From: Bacteriovorax sp. PP10
GTDB lineage: Bacteria > Bdellovibrionota > Bacteriovoracia > Bacteriovoracales > Bacteriovoracaceae
Length of the DNA: 64,000 nt
Assembly: GCF_035013165.1 (NCBI RefSeq)
Contig: NZ_JAYGJQ010000001.1
Coordinates: forward strand, 310,001 to 374,000
Direction of reading: 5' to 3'
The first letter of the stretch is position 1. Each line of letters begins with the position of its first letter. This document shows, one piece after another, positions 8,799 to 16,814 of this stretch. Below the pieces are notes generated by a model. It saw only the letters and a list, made by a program, of their open reading frames with translations, was not told where the DNA came from and did not search any database. A program made the position numbers and the translations under genes.

Positions 8799-8828
8799 AT
8801 TATACGAACTGAAGATGATTTTGGTCAA
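8799..8828 (-). promoter_or_regulatory. Sigma-70 promoter for acd-etfB-etfA
   Basis: On the minus strand, TTGACC (8823-8828) and TATAAT (8799-8804) are separated by 18 bases. It lies directly between the folK stop codon and the acyl-CoA dehydrogenase start. Confidence 0.7.
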
Positions 8829-9290
8829 TCAAGAAATGGGAATTGCAGTATTATCGAAGGTAAAATTGAACGAATGTTTTTTTTGCAAAGTTTTAAAACC
8901 CGGTAGCTCTGATAAAGGCAAGACGACAAAGCTGCGCTCAAATAATCTGGGGTGTGGAAGCATGAGTTTTTCGCTCTGAATCTTTAAATCTCCCCAGAAA
9001 ATCATATCGAGATCAATGATTCTAGGCCCCTTTGGAATTAAACGATTTCTTCCCATAAGAAGTTCAGTTTCCAAAAGAAAATCCATAATCGCTTCAGGAG
9101 ATTCATCGGGAATTTGGAATTCTAAAACTTGATTATAGAAATCTGGTTGATTTAAATAATCCACCGCAGGACTTTCATAAATCTTACTTTCTGCAATAAA
9201 AACTAATCTTTTTGATAAATAAACTTTGGCCTCATCAAGATGAGATTTGCGATCGCCAATATTTGATCCGGTTGCAATGAAAAGTGACAT
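8829..9290 (-). CDS. folK: 2-amino-4-hydroxy-6-hydroxymethyldihydropteridine pyrophosphokinase
   Basis: 153 residues. The N-terminal ATGSNIGDR, central ESPAVDYLNQPDFYNQVLEF and signature GPRIIDLDMIFWG are the HPPK family hallmarks; the two Asp of DLDM bind magnesium. It transfers pyrophosphate from ATP to the pterin in folate synthesis. It sits 2 bases after the small lipoprotein gene on the same strand and ends just before the acd promoter. Confidence 0.95.
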   Translation of the reverse strand: MSLFIATGSNIGDRKSHLDEAKVYLSKRLVFIAESKIYESPAVDYLNQPDFYNQVLEFQIPDESPEAIMDFLLETELLMGRNRLIPKGPRIIDLDMIFWGDLKIQSEKLMLPHPRLFERSFVVLPLSELPGFKTLQKKHSFNFTFDNTAIPIS

Positions 9291-9292
9291 GA

Positions 9293-9514
9293 TTAAGGCT
9301 TTACTGGAATTTTCTGTTGTTGTTGATCAAGGGTGCTTGGAATAGATTGTTTGTCTTTCGTACGCTCTTTCTCTTCAGCAGAAAGCTCAGTACCCGTATA
9401 GTCTTTTACGTAAGAGTCCACAATCGTTTCACGATATTTAACAGGTGGTCCTTTCACTCCACATGAAGTGAGTGTTAAAAGAAGTCCAAGGCAAATGATA
9501 ATTTTAGAATTCAA
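9293..9514 (-). CDS. Small lipoprotein, LptM/YifL-like
   Basis: 73 residues. The signal peptide ends in lipobox LTSC with Cys about 18, followed by GVKGPPVKY and a hydrophilic Gln/Lys-rich tail. The CGxKGPP start of the mature chain is what LptM (YifL) proteins show; LptM helps assemble the LptD/E LPS translocon in E. coli. Starts at TTG 9514 inside the end of the upstream gene (11-base overlap), with GGTGG as ribosome site. The LptM assignment is by motif only. Confidence 0.7.
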   Translation of the reverse strand: MNSKIIICLGLLLTLTSCGVKGPPVKYRETIVDSYVKDYTGTELSAEEKERTKDKQSIPSTLDQQQQKIPVKP

Positions 9515-10523
9515 GAGTTAGTCCACCACTTAAAATATCAGAACCCAGGTCTGCACGGATAAACCAGCCTGGTACTATCCTTTTTAAAACAGTGACACCA
9601 AAAATAACAGAACTTTTCTTTAAATCATCAACAAGCTTTACTTCGTTTTCTAATTCTTCGGGCGTACTTTCACCGTCTTCAACACCAGCTCCTGGTGAAT
9701 TGACGTTAATTACCTGGTAACCAACATAAGGCATAATATAACTATAGAAAGGCGCATTGAATGTGTACTTCACTTTACCAGTAAAGTTAGTCATCCTCGT
9801 ATCAATTCCAGTCGCTGGATAATCAGTAATGGTGTTAGTTCCCACGCCAAGCTCGGCCCAGATATTATCTGAAACCTGGTAGCCCCAAGATCCATTCATG
9901 TGAGTGTATCTTTTGCTTGAGCCATCAACATCAAGGCCCGAGATCAAGCCAACACCGGCAGAAATCAAGTTGTCAGTTTTAATTAATCTCTTTGAAGTTT
10001 CTTCTAAAGAAAGGTCATCATCATTAAGTGTTGTTGAGTTGAAAAGATCGTCTTCATCTTGAACTTTTGAAGTGTTCTTAGCATTTTCTTCAGGCGTTTT
10101 AGGAGTTTTTTCTAAATTAGAGTAGTAACTGTCGTCACCTTTAAGAACTAAGACTTCTTTTCCAACTGCCATTTGTTTCCAAAGAGTCACGTTGTAGATT
10201 TTTACGATTTTAATTCCAGAAAGCTGATCATCAGTTGTCTTGGCCACAAGGGCGCGACAAACTAACTTATTCCCTAATAGTAGAGAAATAAAATCACCTT
10301 TAGAGAAAGTCTTATTTTCGTTGGTTAGAATAAAGATTTTTTTTGAAGGAGAAACAACTTTTATTGTTTCTGCCACTAAATTAGGAGCATTTTCTGTATG
10401 GCCTGTTTCGATTCTGTCTTCTTCTTCGATGTCATCTAATACGTTTTGAGCATAGACGCTTGGAATTGCTAAAAATATTAGCAGACAAAAAAGGACAGCT
10501 ATTTTGTATCTTCTTAAAAACAT
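9504..10523 (-). CDS. Outer-membrane beta-barrel protein with long periplasmic N-terminal region
   Basis: 339 residues. Signal peptide (about 1-25, ending VYAQ), then an N-terminal region about 45-130 with small beta-domain character, an acidic linker about 135-175 (EDDLFNSTTLNDDDLSLEE), and a C-terminal half with alternating aromatic strands ending in GGLTLEF; the terminal Phe fits BAM recognition. Probably a small outer-membrane barrel; function unknown. First gene of a minus-strand run with the LptM-like lipoprotein and folK. Confidence 0.72.
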   Translation of the reverse strand: MFLRRYKIAVLFCLLIFLAIPSVYAQNVLDDIEEEDRIETGHTENAPNLVAETIKVVSPSKKIFILTNENKTFSKGDFISLLLGNKLVCRALVAKTTDDQLSGIKIVKIYNVTLWKQMAVGKEVLVLKGDDSYYSNLEKTPKTPEENAKNTSKVQDEDDLFNSTTLNDDDLSLEETSKRLIKTDNLISAGVGLISGLDVDGSSKRYTHMNGSWGYQVSDNIWAELGVGTNTITDYPATGIDTRMTNFTGKVKYTFNAPFYSYIMPYVGYQVINVNSPGAGVEDGESTPEELENEVKLVDDLKKSSVIFGVTVLKRIVPGWFIRADLGSDILSGGLTLEF

Positions 10524-10591
10524 AACTTATTCTAAATTCTCATAGGAAATTTGCAACTTAAATAATTATTGAGTGGTTTATTCCGGGCTTC

Positions 10592-10618
10592 TAAACTTTT
10601 TTTTTCAAGTGCCGATAA
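10592..10618 (+). promoter_or_regulatory. Consensus sigma-28 (FliA) promoter
   Basis: TAAA at 10592-10595, exactly 15 bases, then GCCGATAA at 10611-10618: a full match to the enterobacterial FliA core consensus. The LysM lipoprotein ATG is at 10644, with AGAGGGG between. Confidence 0.82.
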
Positions 10619-10643
10619 CCAATCATAACGAGAGGGGATTCTT

Positions 10644-11399
10644 ATGAAAATCGTAACACTTTTAGCTCTAATTTTAACACTTAGTTCATGTAGCTTTTCT
10701 GACTCTAATAAAGAAGAAGTAGCAGTGTCTCATGACGATCTGGAATTTGCAGTTGATACGATTGCTGATCAACCAGATAATCAGGAATTTAAAGTAGAAG
10801 AAGAGAAAGTTGCAGAAACAATTATACCTGACGAATACCAAGCTCCTCCGGTTCAAGAAGAAGTTGCAATGACTGCTCCGCAAGAGCCGACATTCGAAGA
10901 ATTCAAACCAGAAGCAAAAGTAGAGGATTTCATAGCGGAAGCTCCAATGCCAGTCGTTGAAAAAACAAAAGAAGCTCCAGCAAGAATTAAAATTGTTGAA
11001 GAAGCAGTTCCAACATCTTCATCATATGGCCCTATGGAAAACTATAAAGTCCAAAAAGGTGACACAATGATGATGATCGCTTTCAAGATCTATGGTGACT
11101 ACCGTAAGTGGAAAGACATTAAAGAGTGGAACAAAGACGTTAAAAAAGTCGGTGAAGGCGTAGAGTTAAAGTATATGGTTCCTGAGCAAAGATTCGGATG
11201 GCAGCCATCTGGACTTCCATACCTAATTAAGACAGCTGATACTCTTGGAACAATCTCGAAAGACAAGTACGGAACAACTAAAAAGTGGAAATCTATTTAT
11301 GAGAATAACCGTCCACTTATTAGAAACCCGAACCTGATCTTTGCTGGTTTCACTATTTACTATCAACCAGCACGTAGTCTTGCTTCTGAGCCAAAATAA
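10644..11399 (+). CDS. LysM-domain lipoprotein, sigma-28 controlled
   Basis: 251 residues. Signal peptide with lipobox LSSC (Cys about 16). Residues about 20-125 are a Glu/Pro/Ala-rich spacer of the kind that crosses the periplasm. The C-terminal part holds a LysM domain (YKVQKGDTMMMIAFKIYGDYRKW, in pieces, about 133-180) and a second LysM-like unit (PYLIKTADTLGTISKDKYG, about 192-245), which should bind peptidoglycan. The FliA promoter ties its expression to motility. It ends at a strong terminator. Confidence 0.88.
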   Translation: MKIVTLLALILTLSSCSFSDSNKEEVAVSHDDLEFAVDTIADQPDNQEFKVEEEKVAETIIPDEYQAPPVQEEVAMTAPQEPTFEEFKPEAKVEDFIAEAPMPVVEKTKEAPARIKIVEEAVPTSSSYGPMENYKVQKGDTMMMIAFKIYGDYRKWKDIKEWNKDVKKVGEGVELKYMVPEQRFGWQPSGLPYLIKTADTLGTISKDKYGTTKKWKSIYENNRPLIRNPNLIFAGFTIYYQPARSLASEPK

Positions 11400-11435
11400 T
11401 CTATAATAAATTCAAGATAATATGGTCTTGTAGTT

Positions 11436-11465
11436 GGGCCCTTAAATATTAAGGGCCCTTTTTTT
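11436..11465 (+). terminator. Rho-independent terminator
   Basis: GGGCCCTTAA (11436-11445) pairs perfectly with TTAAGGGCCC (11449-11458), followed by seven T. It ends the LysM lipoprotein transcript just before the next gene at 11471. Confidence 0.92.
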
Positions 11466-11470
11466 ATTAT

Positions 11471-12253
11471 ATGAACAAATTTTTTCGCTTCATTCTTATC
11501 GCCTTACTCGGGATTTTTGTATCTTGTAGTACAAACTCGAACAAAAAGACTATCGACTACACTGGGATCGGCGAACTTCAAACCAAAGACTATATTGACC
11601 ACCTGGCCGCTGCCGGTGGATATTACTTAGCTTACGAAGAAACGAAGACTATAAAACTTCGTCCGGACACTATTGAGTTTTTAGAAAGCATCTATGATCG
11701 TTTGGTTTCAAATAACCAGCTTATTTTGAATCTGAACGAGCGTCCGACGTTTTATATCATTCAACATAAATCTCCCTTTCTCTTTTCTCTTCCAAGATCA
11801 CAGTTTTTCTTTTCAACGGCCTTAATCGAACGCTATCTGAAAAGTGAAGAGCTCTTCGTGGCAGCTTTCGCGGCCGAAGTCGTAAGAAGCCAGCGCTATA
11901 TTTATGAAAAAAAAATCATGCTGCCTTTGGGATTCTACAACACTGAAAAAATGATCGGCCTTACAAAACTAAAATTTGATACCAAACAACAAGTCAGTGA
12001 ATGGACTTATTTCGTTTTAAAGAGAGCAGGTTATGATGCCTCTGCTTATTTAAACTGGATCCAGATCCAAAACCGAAACACCTTAGATTTTTCTATGTAC
12101 CTTGGAGACTCGGTAGGAATTTCAAAGGAAGAACATCTCTTTAAAAACTTCATGACCAAACAAGGTGTCATGGGTGTAGAAAAAAGATTCAACGAAGCCA
12201 ACTCATCTAAAAACTTTTATAAACTCCTAAATAATGTTGCGAGCAGAAAATGA
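11471..12253 (+). CDS. Lipoprotein with catalytically dead M48-peptidase fold
   Basis: 260 residues; lipobox FVSC with Cys about 19. Residues 105-141 (FSLPRSQFFFSTALIE..LKSEELFVAAFAAEVVRSQ) follow the M48 pattern in which a Leu-Pro-Gly strand leads to the zinc helix HExxH, but here HExxH reads AEVVR (135-139), so both histidines are gone. Further on, SEWTYFVLKRAGYDASAYL (about 176-194) matches the M48 block that supplies the third zinc ligand and ends in AGYD. I infer a non-catalytic periplasmic lipoprotein, perhaps a scaffold or inhibitor. Its stop overlaps the amgK-like start by 4 bases. Confidence 0.7.
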   Translation: MNKFFRFILIALLGIFVSCSTNSNKKTIDYTGIGELQTKDYIDHLAAAGGYYLAYEETKTIKLRPDTIEFLESIYDRLVSNNQLILNLNERPTFYIIQHKSPFLFSLPRSQFFFSTALIERYLKSEELFVAAFAAEVVRSQRYIYEKKIMLPLGFYNTEKMIGLTKLKFDTKQQVSEWTYFVLKRAGYDASAYLNWIQIQNRNTLDFSMYLGDSVGISKEEHLFKNFMTKQGVMGVEKRFNEANSSKNFYKLLNNVASRK

Positions 12254-13284
12254 AACCAGAACAATCAGAAAGAATTCTTGTAGAAGAACTGTTTAAAAAA
12301 ACGATCCATAAAGATCTTCTTAAAGATGACATGGTTGAAAATGTAGAAAAGCTTACTGGTGATGCTTCAACAAGAAAGTATTACAGAATCTGGACTTCAA
12401 AAAAATCTTATGTTGTCTGCCTTGATAACCCGGTGACAGAAGGCCAGGAAGAGCCAACATTCTTAAAACTTCAAAGAGTGCTTCATGCTGAAAATGTACG
12501 CGTGCCACTTATTCACGATAAAGAATTAGCAACGGGGTACATCCTGGAAGAAGACTTAGGGGACGTAACGTTCTTAAAAGAAATCTCTCAAATTCAAAAT
12601 CTTCAAGATGAGTATAACTTCTACATCACGGCAATCGATCTTATGCATTCAATCCATAAAATCGATACAACGAAGTATAAAGGTGAGAGTTTCACAAAAC
12701 TCGCTTTTGATACTGAGAAGTTATATGCAGAAATGGAATTCACAAAAAAATATTTTTTAAAGTCCTACTTAGGTTTAGATGTTTCATCTACACCAATAGA
12801 AATTTTATACAAAAGCCTTTATGAAATGTGCTTTTCAATTTCAAGTGAACCAAGAGTACTGGTTCACCGTGATTACCACTCAAGAAACCTGATGATTAAA
12901 GACGGCGAACAAATCGTTATCGATTTCCAGGACGCTCGTATGGGGACACCTCTTTATGATCTAGTGTCTCTTTTAGAAGACTGTTACTACCAAATTGATG
13001 ATGGAAATAAGAAGCGCTTAATTGAGTACTACTTCAATACTTATTTCAAGAAGTTTGATCCAGCAAAAAGCTTCGAAGAATTTAAGTCTCTCTACGATAT
13101 GATGACCATTCAAAGAGTCTTCAAAGCAATCGGAAGTTTTGCTTATATTTACGCTGATAGAAAAGATCTTAGGTACATTAAGTACATTGGATACGCTTTT
13201 GAAAAAGTAAGAAGCATTATGCTTCACCACGAGCATTTCGCTAAAGAGCGCAAAATTCTTTCGAGTTTATATTATGCAAATTGA
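12250..13284 (+). CDS. amgK: AmgK-like sugar kinase (APH fold)
   Basis: 344 residues of the aminoglycoside-phosphotransferase fold. GDASTRKYYRI sits near 36-46, the catalytic loop is VHRDYHSRNLMIK near 212-224, and VIDFQDARMGTPLYDLVSLLEDCY follows. This combination with a downstream nucleotidyltransferase is that of AmgK, the anomeric N-acetylmuramate/N-acetylglucosamine kinase of cell-wall recycling. It overlaps its neighbours by 4 and 11 bases, so the three genes form a tight operon. Choline-kinase-like alternatives are less likely in this context. Confidence 0.82.
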   Translation: MKPEQSERILVEELFKKTIHKDLLKDDMVENVEKLTGDASTRKYYRIWTSKKSYVVCLDNPVTEGQEEPTFLKLQRVLHAENVRVPLIHDKELATGYILEEDLGDVTFLKEISQIQNLQDEYNFYITAIDLMHSIHKIDTTKYKGESFTKLAFDTEKLYAEMEFTKKYFLKSYLGLDVSSTPIEILYKSLYEMCFSISSEPRVLVHRDYHSRNLMIKDGEQIVIDFQDARMGTPLYDLVSLLEDCYYQIDDGNKKRLIEYYFNTYFKKFDPAKSFEEFKSLYDMMTIQRVFKAIGSFAYIYADRKDLRYIKYIGYAFEKVRSIMLHHEHFAKERKILSSLYYAN

Positions 13285-14146
13285 TTATGCTTTAATTCTA
13301 AGCGCTGGCCTTGGAACCCGCATGGGTGAAATTGGTAAGAAGTTACCAAAAGCTCTATGGCCGGTTTTTTACAAGAGTTTACTTGAGCTTCAAGTGGACT
13401 ACTGTCACGACCTTGGAATTAAAAGAATCTTCATCAATACACATTTTCTCTCTGAAGAAATTGAAAATTATGTACGCTCAGACGAGAAGTTTGCTGACGT
13501 TGTCATTCTGCATGAAGACCCACTTCTAGATTCTGGTGGAGCGATCCACAATATGGCCTCACGTGGAGATGTAAACTATTCGGGAACTCTCCTGCTGGTC
13601 AATGCAGATCAATTCCTATTTTTCGATAAAGAATACTTTCAGGAAGCTCTTTCAGCACTAGAGAATTCAAGAGCAGCACTCTTTGGAATTAAAGTCGAAA
13701 AAGGCTCAAAATATAACGAAACGGTTCTGGTGGATGATCAATTAAAAGAAATCAGAAAGGCCGATGGGCTAAGTGACTACGTGACATACTCAGGATTAGG
13801 TTTATTAAAATTAGACTCTCTTGCGCCTGTGGGGGGAATCACAAAATTTTTCGAAACAGTCGCAAATTATAAAAAAGAGCGCATTCATTTCGTTGTTCCT
13901 CCTAGGTTTGAATACTGGGATTTTGGAACAGCTGAAATTTATTTCAATAGCATCAAAAATATTTACCAGAATATCAAAGACGAAAAAGGTGGATGGTTGA
14001 TGGAGTTTTTGAGAGTTCATGGAGCTCTTAATGGCGATGAAAATAATTTCTTCAGTCAGGAATTAAATTCAGTGAGCCTTGATGGAGTCAATGCTTTTGA
14101 AAGAGACAGTATTGTAGGAAAGGGAATTGTTCAAAATCTTATTTAG
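13274..14146 (+). CDS. murU: MurU-like sugar-1-phosphate nucleotidyltransferase
   Basis: 290 residues. ALILSAGLGTRMGEIGKKLPKALWPV near 6-31 is the NTP-transferase signature (split GxGTRM and PKxLxPV), followed by EDPLLDSGGAIHN and LLVNADQF, the NAD metal site. With AmgK it would convert MurNAc to MurNAc-1-P and then UDP-MurNAc, allowing reuse of peptidoglycan sugars. The C-terminus (about 230-290) is longer than in Pseudomonas MurU. It starts within the last codons of amgK. A general sugar nucleotidyltransferase role cannot be excluded. Confidence 0.78.
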   Translation: MQIDYALILSAGLGTRMGEIGKKLPKALWPVFYKSLLELQVDYCHDLGIKRIFINTHFLSEEIENYVRSDEKFADVVILHEDPLLDSGGAIHNMASRGDVNYSGTLLLVNADQFLFFDKEYFQEALSALENSRAALFGIKVEKGSKYNETVLVDDQLKEIRKADGLSDYVTYSGLGLLKLDSLAPVGGITKFFETVANYKKERIHFVVPPRFEYWDFGTAEIYFNSIKNIYQNIKDEKGGWLMEFLRVHGALNGDENNFFSQELNSVSLDGVNAFERDSIVGKGIVQNLI

Positions 14147-14349
14147 AAGATTTTCTTTTTATTGGATTCTTCTGTAATAAGTTTTATACAGTCCACCGGG
14201 CAGACTTCTACACAAGCATTACAAAGAGTGCATGACCAGGTTTCTACGATATACTGAGTGCCATTTTTTAAAATAGCATTCTCTGGGCAAATAAGGTTGC
14301 AGTTGTCGCAAGAAATACAAAGTGTGTTAATTTCAAGATATGGTATCAT
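14143..14349 (-). CDS. 2x[4Fe-4S] ferredoxin
   Basis: 68 residues with two clusters: CISCDNCNLICPENAI near 12-27 and CTLCNACVEVCPVDCI near 40-55, the classic bacterial two-cluster ferredoxin layout. It is a soluble electron carrier; its partner is not evident from the neighbours. Convergent with the murU-like gene, overlapping it by 4 bases. The tail NKKKIF is short and basic. Confidence 0.92.
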   Translation of the reverse strand: MIPYLEINTLCISCDNCNLICPENAILKNGTQYIVETWSCTLCNACVEVCPVDCIKLITEESNKKKIF

Positions 14350-14405
14350 TGCATTATAATACCAAACTTAGGTAAACTTATTTCAGGCCGGATAAAATTT
14401 CCCTT

Positions 14406-15131
14406 ATGAAAGTTTTAAAAAGAAATTACGAACATCGAAACTTGATTTTATTTTTAATCTTCTCCTTGGTGTATCTCCAAGCGATTTACTCACTCTCTCG
14501 TGGGGAATCAATTCTTAATATCGAAGCGCTAAAGACCTTTTTAAAGAACCACTATTTCATTCTGGCCGTAAATCTGATCACTATCTTCATGGTCGTGAGG
14601 ATCAAAAAACACTCAGATAAAATGCTGCTTTTATGCCTGACTTTAATTGCAGGAAAGAACTTCATTATGCTGGCCGCGAGTTTTAATAAACTCATCCTGG
14701 GACTTAACTTCGTCTATTTAATCTTTGCTTTTTACTTCTTCGTCACTTGGGAATTAGAGATCGCCAAAGCTTCATTCAACCCATTATTTTCGAAGAGAGA
14801 CCTTGAAAAAGACACTCGCTTTCATTTAAAAGGTCAGATCGAAAACGTGACTAACGGATCAACGGTAGATGTGCTGGTCACAAATATCGACGAAAACGGA
14901 TGTTTTGCATTGATCGCAGCGACTAATGAGTCAGAAACAAAACTTGAGTCTTCTGCTCAGTATCGCCTGAAAGCTAATTATGAAGGCAAAGAGTTCATTC
15001 AAGAGGCCCAACTGATCTCGAGCTATGACCGCGGGGTAGGCCTTGAATTTAAGCGAGTAAAGACTCCTGATTACCAACTAGATTGGTCAGAATTGTACAA
15101 AGTTTGCCTAGAGCGCGGTCTCTTTAATTAG
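14406..15131 (+). CDS. Membrane protein with C-terminal PilZ-like domain
   Basis: 241 residues. Four hydrophobic helices (about 14-30, 50-65, 74-92 and 96-115) are followed by a cytoplasmic beta domain (about 130-235). The domain begins KDTRFHLKGQIE, contains VTNIDENGCFALI (the DxSxxG position reads DENGC), and ends DRGVGLEFKRV. The shape suggests a PilZ domain, but the c-di-GMP-binding motifs are weak, so ligand binding is doubtful. Confidence 0.55.
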   Translation: MKVLKRNYEHRNLILFLIFSLVYLQAIYSLSRGESILNIEALKTFLKNHYFILAVNLITIFMVVRIKKHSDKMLLLCLTLIAGKNFIMLAASFNKLILGLNFVYLIFAFYFFVTWELEIAKASFNPLFSKRDLEKDTRFHLKGQIENVTNGSTVDVLVTNIDENGCFALIAATNESETKLESSAQYRLKANYEGKEFIQEAQLISSYDRGVGLEFKRVKTPDYQLDWSELYKVCLERGLFN

Positions 15132-15170
15132 ACACTAAACTCACATCAATTAAATGCCGAACAGTCAGGC

Positions 15171-15677
15171 ATGAGTAATGACGACACATTAATTTCACAA
15201 CTTATTTCTGAAACCTACACTGAGACTTCTGATAAAGAACAGCCAAGTCCCGTGATTGATTTAAGAAATTATTTTGAACGCAAACTTAACGAAGTTGAGT
15301 TTCTTTCTATTGATGATTATCTAGCGCAAAACAATCTGAACATGAGCGATCTTATGCTTCAGGAACAAACTCAGTGCTACCGTCTAACTTACAATGAATC
15401 AGTATTAGATTTTCCAGTAAACTGGTCGATCTTCAAAGAAATCGGGACTGAGGATATGGTGTTTGTTGACCAGTCTTTAGATCAGGATTTTCTATTAGAT
15501 ATTTTCTCTGAAATCACGGGCGGATATACAAATCTTGCTTTGGTTAAAGAAAATGGACTAGTAAAAATGGTTTATCTTCCAGAAGAAGCTTCAAAAGAAC
15601 ATATTCAATGGTTTCGTGGATTTTTTGAAAAGAAAAATACTGCGGCAACTGTGGAAGTGGAAAAAGACGCGGCCTAG
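15171..15677 (+). CDS. Acidic cytoplasmic protein of unknown function
   Basis: 168 residues, rich in Glu/Asp, without signal peptide or membrane helix. I recognise no family. It has two apparent blocks: an N-terminal helical region (about 1-75) and a beta/alpha part (DMVFVDQSLDQDFLLDIFSE, about 100-150). It lies 40 bases after the PilZ-like gene in the same orientation, so it could belong to that unit. Confidence 0.7.
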   Translation: MSNDDTLISQLISETYTETSDKEQPSPVIDLRNYFERKLNEVEFLSIDDYLAQNNLNMSDLMLQEQTQCYRLTYNESVLDFPVNWSIFKEIGTEDMVFVDQSLDQDFLLDIFSEITGGYTNLALVKENGLVKMVYLPEEASKEHIQWFRGFFEKKNTAATVEVEKDAA

Positions 15678-15708
15678 TTTTCACCAGGCCACGATCATAG
15701 AACAATCA

Positions 15709-16545
15709 TTATAGAGCTAGGTAAAAATCCTTCATCATCTTCGCATCTTTTTCAAGATTTGGAGAGTTACAAATTACGTACCCACGACAATCATAATCTT
15801 TAAGTGCGCGAAGTAGTTCACGCCAGTTGAAATCAGAATCTTCAAGGTTAAGGTGCTTTAAATCACCTTTAGAGTTTGAAGAAATCCCAGATAAATGGAT
15901 GTGCATGTTCTGAAGAGCATTTGGATCCAATTCTTCTTTTAATTTCTTTAGAACAACACAGAATTCTTCATACGTATTGTACTCGTTTGTACGAGCAAAT
16001 AAGTGAGAGAAGTCCATACATGGTGAACATGAAGAAACTGATTTTGTTAAATCAATTAACTCTTCAAGTGAACCAAACTGAGAAGTCTTCCCAGTAAGTT
16101 CTGGACGAAGTTCGATCTGGATATCAAGACGGTTAAGTCTTTCTTCAATCACGTTAAGAGATTTTTGAACTAAATCAAAAACATCGTACGGAGAATCTTT
16201 CATGTAGAAAGCAGCGTGGAAAGTCATCGATTCAGCACCACATAGATCAGAGATCTTTGCAGTTTGAATAATACGCTCAACAGATGAGTCGATTTTATCT
16301 TGTTCACGAGCGTTCAGGTTGATGTAGTAAGGACCGTGCGAAGTAAGAGGAACTCCTAATTCATACGAAACTTTACGTAATCCAGAAGACACTTCTTCTT
16401 TCATACGAACACCGTGAGCAAATTCTAATTGCATACAGTCCAGCCCAAGAGCGTGAACTTGTTTTACACCATCAATAGGGTTATTTTTTTTCGGAGTAGA
16501 GTTCGGAACACCAGCAGTACCAAATAATAGACGTTCGAATTTCAT
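15709..16545 (-). CDS. Endonuclease IV-like TIM-barrel protein
   Basis: 278 residues of the AP-endonuclease-2/xylose-isomerase-like TIM barrel. Likely metal ligands appear in order: SHGPYYINL (His about 70), TFHAAFY, IELRPELTG, MDFSHLFAR and HIHLSGI, which is the order seen in Nfo. It resembles the archaeal-type deoxyribonuclease IV group more than E. coli Nfo. A role in abasic-site repair is likely; a sugar isomerase role is the alternative. The ATG has GGGG a few bases upstream. Confidence 0.75.
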   Translation of the reverse strand: MKFERLLFGTAGVPNSTPKKNNPIDGVKQVHALGLDCMQLEFAHGVRMKEEVSSGLRKVSYELGVPLTSHGPYYINLNAREQDKIDSSVERIIQTAKISDLCGAESMTFHAAFYMKDSPYDVFDLVQKSLNVIEERLNRLDIQIELRPELTGKTSQFGSLEELIDLTKSVSSCSPCMDFSHLFARTNEYNTYEEFCVVLKKLKEELDPNALQNMHIHLSGISSNSKGDLKHLNLEDSDFNWRELLRALKDYDCRGYVICNSPNLEKDAKMMKDFYLAL

Positions 16546-16814
16546 ATAGGGCCCCCAAGTAAATTACTAAATCCAGTCATTGTTATCACATATTCAAAAA
16601 ATACGAGAGACGCGTCGTGAAAAGACCTTTAATTTCAAGATCTTGCACGGTGCCTAGAAAACCCCACCACTTCAATAAATGCGATTAATGCCTTATAGCT
16701 CTACCCTGGATTTTTGTCTATAATTTAAGAGTACCAGTGTAAATATGACACCAAAGTAAACTTCGTTTAGGGCAGGTTTTTATTTTTCGTTATAGATATC
16801 TTATATTCATCGTC
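16546..16814. other. Divergent intergenic region
   Basis: 269 bases between two divergently transcribed genes. A TATAAT lies at 16719-16724 on the plus strand without a good -35 box. A GGGCAGG at 16770-16776 could be a ribosome site for an upstream non-standard start of the next gene. I see no RNA gene or long hairpin. Confidence 0.4.

Noticed and set aside
15133-15160. TAAA followed by GCCGAACA before the gene at 15171
   Set aside because: Spacing is 16 bases and the -10 box has two mismatches; likely chance.
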